Positions 60,555 through 64,000 of a stretch of DNA of 64,000 nt are shown piece by piece. Source of the DNA: Telmatobacter sp963823805 (GTDB lineage: Bacteria > Acidobacteriota > Terriglobia > Terriglobales > Acidobacteriaceae). Made by a program: the position numbers and the translations under genes. The notes under the pieces are model-generated. The model was given only the letters and a program-made list of their open reading frames with translations. It did not search any database and was not told the DNA's origin. The stretch's first letter is position 1. The number at the start of each line of letters is the position of its first letter. The DNA lies in assembly GCA_963823805.1 (NCBI GenBank), contig CAWGMW010000001.1:1302001-1366000 (forward strand), written 5' to 3'.

Positions 60555-60621
60555 TCCGCTGACTCCGCCAACCTGCCAACTCGCCACGCGCGCGCAGCGC
60601 ACGCCAACTCGCCAACTTGCT
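60555..60621. repeat. CCAACTCG array around a GC core
   Basis: Units CCAACCTG, CCAACTCG and CCAACTTG lie on both sides of CGCGCGCAGCGCACG in the gap between the M3 peptidase stop and the ligA start. The layout matches the array at 35956. Confidence 0.6.
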
Positions 60622-60629
60622 ACCCCGGC

Positions 60630-62804
60630 TTAGTTCCCCGCCTCTTTCAGCCCGCGGTTCTTGAGCAACGGCTCAATGCTCGGCTTCCCGCCCAGCCACG
60701 TGTCATACATATTCTCCAGGTCCTCGGTGTTGCCGCGCGAAAGCACCATCTGCCTGAATCGATCGCCATTCGCGCGCGTCATTCCGCCGTTATCCTCGAA
60801 CCATTGGAAGGCTGCGTCATCGAGCATTTCGCTCCATGTGTAGGCGTAGTAGCCCGCCTGGTAGCCTTCATTCCAAATGTGCAGAAAATAACTGGAGCGG
60901 TAGCGCGGCGGCACGTAGCTCACCGACAAATGCGTGCGCTTGAGCGCCTCTTGCTCAAAAGCATCAGGATCCTGGAGCGGCGCGCTCGCCGGCAGCGTGT
61001 GCCACTCCATATCGAGCTCTGAAGCCGCAAGAACCTCGGTAAAGTCATAGCCCTGGTTGAAGGTCTTCGCCTTCACGATTTTGGCTGCCAGCTCCGCAGG
61101 CATTGGATCGCCGGTCTTGTAATGCCGCGCGTAATTCGCAAACACCGCGGGATAGCTGGCCCAATGCTCGTTGAACTGCGATGGAAATTCGACGAAATCG
61201 CGCGGGACCGCCGTGCCCGACAAGCTCGGATACTTGGTGTTGGCAAACATCGCGTGCAGCGCGTGGCCAAACTCGTGGAACATCGTGGTCACATCGTCGA
61301 AGCTGAGCAGCGCCGGCTGTCCAGGAGCGGGCTTCTCGAAGTTGGCCACGTTGTACACCACGGGCAGCGTGCCCAGCAGCTTCGATTGGCCCACCAGCGA
61401 GTCTTCCCACGCCCCGCCATTCTTGTTGTCGCGTTTAAAGTAGTCGCAGGACCAAAGCGCCAGCGGCGTGCCATCGGCGTCATAAACCTCAAACACGCGC
61501 ACGTCCGGCTGCCACACCGGAATGTCCTTGCGCTCCTTGAAAGTCAAACCGTAAAGCTCGTGCGCCGCGTAGAAGACGCCTTTCTCGAGCACGTTGTTTA
61601 ACTCGAAGTAGGGCTTTACCTGCGACTGGTCGTAGTCGTACTTTGCTTTGCGCACCTGCTCGGCATAGAACTCCCAGTCCGCCGGATCAGGCGCGGACTC
61701 CCCGCTTGGAAAATCGCTCAGCGCCTGAATCTCTTTCGCCTCGCTGGCCGCCTCTGCGGTCGTGGCCGGAACCAGCGCATCCATAAAATGAATGGCCGCT
61801 TCCGGTGTCTTGGCCATCTGGTCAGTCAAAGTCCACGCCGCGTAATTCGGGTAGCCCAGCAACGCCGCCTTCTCCGCGCGAAGCTGCGCCAGCCGCGCAA
61901 TCGTCGATCGTGTGTCGTTCGCGTCACCATGCTCGGCCCGGTTCCAGGAGTTCTCAAAGATCTTCTTCCGAGTGGCGCGGTCGGTCAGGAAAGCCAGATC
62001 GGGTTGCTGCGTGGTGTTCTGCAACGGCAACAGCCAGCCCTGCTGCTTATGCGCCTTCGCTTCTTCGGCCGCCGCGGCCATCTGTCCCTCACTCAATCCG
62101 GCTGGCGCTTTGGGGTCCGTCGTCGAAAACTCGGCCGCCGTCGTGGCGTCCAGTAGCTTGGTCATGAACGTGTTCTCAAGCGTCGACTCTTCCTCGTTCA
62201 ATTTCTTGAGTTTCTCTTTGTCCGAATCCGAAAGATTCGCCCCTGCCTTCACAAACTCCTGGTAGTCGTACTCCACCAGCCTCAGCGATTCGGCATCGAG
62301 CGAGAGCGATGCGCGCCGGTCGTAGATCGCCTTGATTCGCGCAAAGAGTTTCGGGTTCAGGTTGATCGCGTCGCCAAGCGCGGCGGTCCGCGGCGCCTCG
62401 TAGTCCTGAACCTTTTCAAGCTCCGGATCGGTATTTGCTTGCGACACCAGGTTGAACGCGTTCCACGCGCGGTTGAACAACTGGCCCGATCGCTCGAGCG
62501 GCACGAAGGTATTCTCGAAGGTCGGCGGCGCGGGATTATTGGCGATCGCCTCAACCTCCGCGAGTTGCTGTGCCATGCCCGCGTCGATCGCCGGCTGGTA
62601 GTCGCTGTCCTTGATCTTGTCGAAAGGCGCTGTCTGAAAGGGCAGCGTGCTGGGCGCATAAAACGGATTGCTTGGCCCAAATTTGCTGGGCGGATTTGGC
62701 GTCTGCGCGCTGCAGACTCCCGCGGCAGCAGCCAGGAGAAGAATTACGAATCCTGAGGCTGGAACACTCTTGGATCTCAAAACTGTTTGTTTATGCATTT
62801 TCAC
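60630..62804 (-). CDS. M3-family peptidyl-dipeptidase (Dcp-like), secreted
   Basis: Zinc metallopeptidase of 724 residues. A signal peptide covers about 1-33 (cleavage near CSA-QT), so it acts outside the cytoplasm. The catalytic motif HEFGH (510-514) supplies His510, Glu511 and His514, with FVEFPSQ providing the third ligand Glu539. The surrounding TMFHEFGHALHAMF and HLSVSYVPPRYRSSYFLHIWNEGYQAGYYAYTW segment at the end (substrate Tyr/His) are typical of Dcp. The GTG at 62804 is favoured by GAGGGG eight bases upstream; an ATG two codons on is the alternative. Confidence 0.95.
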   Translation of the reverse strand: MKMHKQTVLRSKSVPASGFVILLLAAAAGVCSAQTPNPPSKFGPSNPFYAPSTLPFQTAPFDKIKDSDYQPAIDAGMAQQLAEVEAIANNPAPPTFENTFVPLERSGQLFNRAWNAFNLVSQANTDPELEKVQDYEAPRTAALGDAINLNPKLFARIKAIYDRRASLSLDAESLRLVEYDYQEFVKAGANLSDSDKEKLKKLNEEESTLENTFMTKLLDATTAAEFSTTDPKAPAGLSEGQMAAAAEEAKAHKQQGWLLPLQNTTQQPDLAFLTDRATRKKIFENSWNRAEHGDANDTRSTIARLAQLRAEKAALLGYPNYAAWTLTDQMAKTPEAAIHFMDALVPATTAEAASEAKEIQALSDFPSGESAPDPADWEFYAEQVRKAKYDYDQSQVKPYFELNNVLEKGVFYAAHELYGLTFKERKDIPVWQPDVRVFEVYDADGTPLALWSCDYFKRDNKNGGAWEDSLVGQSKLLGTLPVVYNVANFEKPAPGQPALLSFDDVTTMFHEFGHALHAMFANTKYPSLSGTAVPRDFVEFPSQFNEHWASYPAVFANYARHYKTGDPMPAELAAKIVKAKTFNQGYDFTEVLAASELDMEWHTLPASAPLQDPDAFEQEALKRTHLSVSYVPPRYRSSYFLHIWNEGYQAGYYAYTWSEMLDDAAFQWFEDNGGMTRANGDRFRQMVLSRGNTEDLENMYDTWLGGKPSIEPLLKNRGLKEAGN

Positions 62805-62856
62805 AGCGGGGGCCCCTCATTGGCCAAAAATCAACCACCGTCGATTGTAGGTGAAA

Positions 62857-62887
62857 TTGAGCAGTGACGGCGAGCAGGCACTAGAAT
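62857..62887 (+). promoter_or_regulatory. Candidate promoter of the M29 aminopeptidase gene
   Basis: TTGAGC at 62857 and TAGAAT at 62882 form a -35/-10-like pair with a 19-bp spacer, slightly longer than ideal, about 80 bp upstream of the gene start. A run of A residues follows. Confidence 0.35.
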
Positions 62888-62968
62888 ATAAAAACAAACT
62901 GTTCGATGTCCTGACCTGAAAATCCAAGCCGGCCATCGGCGCCTGGAATTCCGGAGAACAAACAAGCA

Positions 62969-64000
62969 ATGCCACCCACTGCAACCACCGCTGAAACCCG
63001 CACCCAATCCGAGAGCCTCGATCAACTCGCCTCCGTTGCCATAAACGTCGGCCTCGGCCTCAAGGCCGGCCAGGAACTCGTGATGACCGCGTCTGTCGAC
63101 ACGCTGCCATTGGTTCGCCGCATCACCGAACACGCTTATCGCGCCGGCGCATCGCTGGTCACCACGCTCCTCACCGACGATGAGTCTTCGCTGCAGCGCT
63201 ATCGTTACGCTCCCGATGCGAGCTTCGACCGCGCCGCCACTTGGCTCTACGACGGCATGGCCGAGGCCTTCAAAAGCGGCGCTGCGCGTCTCGCCGTCGC
63301 CGGAGCCAATCCGAATCTCCTCTCCAACGAAGATCCCGCGAAGGTAGGACGCGCCAATCGCGCTCTCTCGCAGGCCTATCGCCCTGCCCTCGAGCTCATC
63401 ACGCGCCACCAGATCAACTGGACCATCGTCGGCGCTGCCACTCCCGCGTGGGCCGCGGTCATGTTCCCCGATGATCCGCCCGATGAAGCCCTGGCCAGGC
63501 TATGGGCGGCGATCTTTGCCACCACGCGCATCAACACGCCTGATCCCGTGAGCGCATGGAAAGCTCACGACGCGGACCTGCACAAGCGCGCCGCATTCCT
63601 CAACGAAAAGCGCTATTCGGCCCTCCAATATCTCGGCCCCGGCGTGGATTTTCGCCTCGGCCTCGCCGACGATCACGAGTGGCTCGGCGGCGGCACTACC
63701 GCGGGCAACGGCAATTACTGCATTCCCAACATGCCCACGGAAGAGGTTTTTACCACTCCGCACAAGGATCGCGCCGACGGCATCGTCACCGCGTCCAAGC
63801 CGCTGTCGCATCTGGGCACCATGATCGAAGGCATTCAGGTCCGCTTTGAGCGCGGCCGTGTCGTGGAGGCACGCGCTACGCGAGGCCAGGAGGTGCTTGA
63901 AAAACTTCTCGACACCGACGAAGGCGCTCGCCGCCTCGGTGAAGTGGCGCTCGTTCCCCACTCCTCTCCCATCGCAAAGAGCGGCCTCGTTTTCTTCCAC
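62969..64000 (+). CDS. M29 aminopeptidase (3' end outside window)
   Basis: First 344 residues of a cytosolic metallo-aminopeptidase of the AmpS/PepS/AmpT type (family M29), usually about 370-410 residues. The ATG at 62969 has GGAG upstream. Family features are LASVAINVGLGLKAGQELVMTASV near the N-terminus, the segment LADDHEWLGGG, NMPTEEVFTTPHKDRADG near 254-271, where a Glu is a metal ligand, GVVxxSKPL-like IVTASKPLSHLG, and DEGARRLGEVALVPHSSPI near the end, with another Glu ligand. The last His and Asp/Tyr ligands would lie past the window edge. There is no signal peptide. Confidence 0.93.
   Translation, partial: MPPTATTAETRTQSESLDQLASVAINVGLGLKAGQELVMTASVDTLPLVRRITEHAYRAGASLVTTLLTDDESSLQRYRYAPDASFDRAATWLYDGMAEAFKSGAARLAVAGANPNLLSNEDPAKVGRANRALSQAYRPALELITRHQINWTIVGAATPAWAAVMFPDDPPDEALARLWAAIFATTRINTPDPVSAWKAHDADLHKRAAFLNEKRYSALQYLGPGVDFRLGLADDHEWLGGGTTAGNGNYCIPNMPTEEVFTTPHKDRADGIVTASKPLSHLGTMIEGIQVRFERGRVVEARATRGQEVLEKLLDTDEGARRLGEVALVPHSSPIAKSGLVFFH

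Overview
The window looks like chromosomal DNA of a GC-rich heterotrophic acidobacterium (class Terriglobia or a close relative). Pointers are two secreted VWFA-related proteins of the type common in acidobacteria, several secreted polysaccharide- and peptide-degrading enzymes (GH10, GH38, M3, M29), Ala/Pro-rich tails, and many gene junctions carrying degenerate 7-8 bp repeats or palindromes. I assign this by gene content only. I saw no rRNA, tRNA, CRISPR, phage or IS gene.

Layout. 1-2165: a xylanase (GH10, cut by the window edge) behind a GPH-family sugar symporter. 2166-2936: gene-free divergent region. 2937-7173: a large unknown secreted protein plus a VWFA-related protein. 7207-9235: DinB-like protein, small secreted protein and a P-loop kinase-like protein. 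9520-13452: glycolytic genes gapA, pgk and tpiA with an unknown gene between the last two. 13545-14660: secreted aldose 1-epimerase. 14839-27431: a 12-gene complex I operon, nuoABCDIHJKLMMN, all on the minus strand. 27656-30496: beta-propeller/phosphoesterase protein. 30714-37346: minus-strand operon for a CoA-transferase, a ferredoxin-linked 2-oxoacid oxidoreductase (korD, korA, fused korBC), a branched-chain aminotransferase and glutamate dehydrogenase. 37764-42314: lipoprotein, tiny membrane protein, GH38 alpha-mannosidase. 42530-49010: plus-strand six-gene group 4 [NiFe]-hydrogenase with a fused double antiporter subunit. 49242-64000: YihY/BrkB protein, pyruvate kinase, phosphoesterase, repeat-rich gap, divergent Lgt, RluD-like synthase, second VWFA protein, unknown Cys/Pro-rich protein, LigA, M3 peptidase, M29 aminopeptidase.

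How it may work together. The centre of the window (14.8-49 kb) reads as a ferredoxin-based energy island. Glutamate dehydrogenase and the aminotransferase would deaminate branched-chain amino acids; the four-domain oxidoreductase would convert the 2-oxoacids to acyl-CoA and reduce ferredoxin; the CoA-transferase would recover the CoA. Two ion-pumping complexes that could take ferredoxin electrons lie on either side: a complex I with no NuoEFG (NADH module) but two NuoM subunits and a lengthened NuoL lateral-helix region, and a Coo/Ech-type hydrogenase whose large subunit keeps both CxxC nickel-binding motifs. The two-NuoM arrangement matches the published four-pump ('2M') complex I. The use of ferredoxin, and the link between the three modules, are inferences from gene content and adjacency.

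The other recurring theme is the repeats: degenerate heptamer arrays lie between nuo genes, between gapA and pgk, and at many other junctions, while a second family of GC-rich double hairpins appears at 27.6, 53.7 and 58.3 kb.
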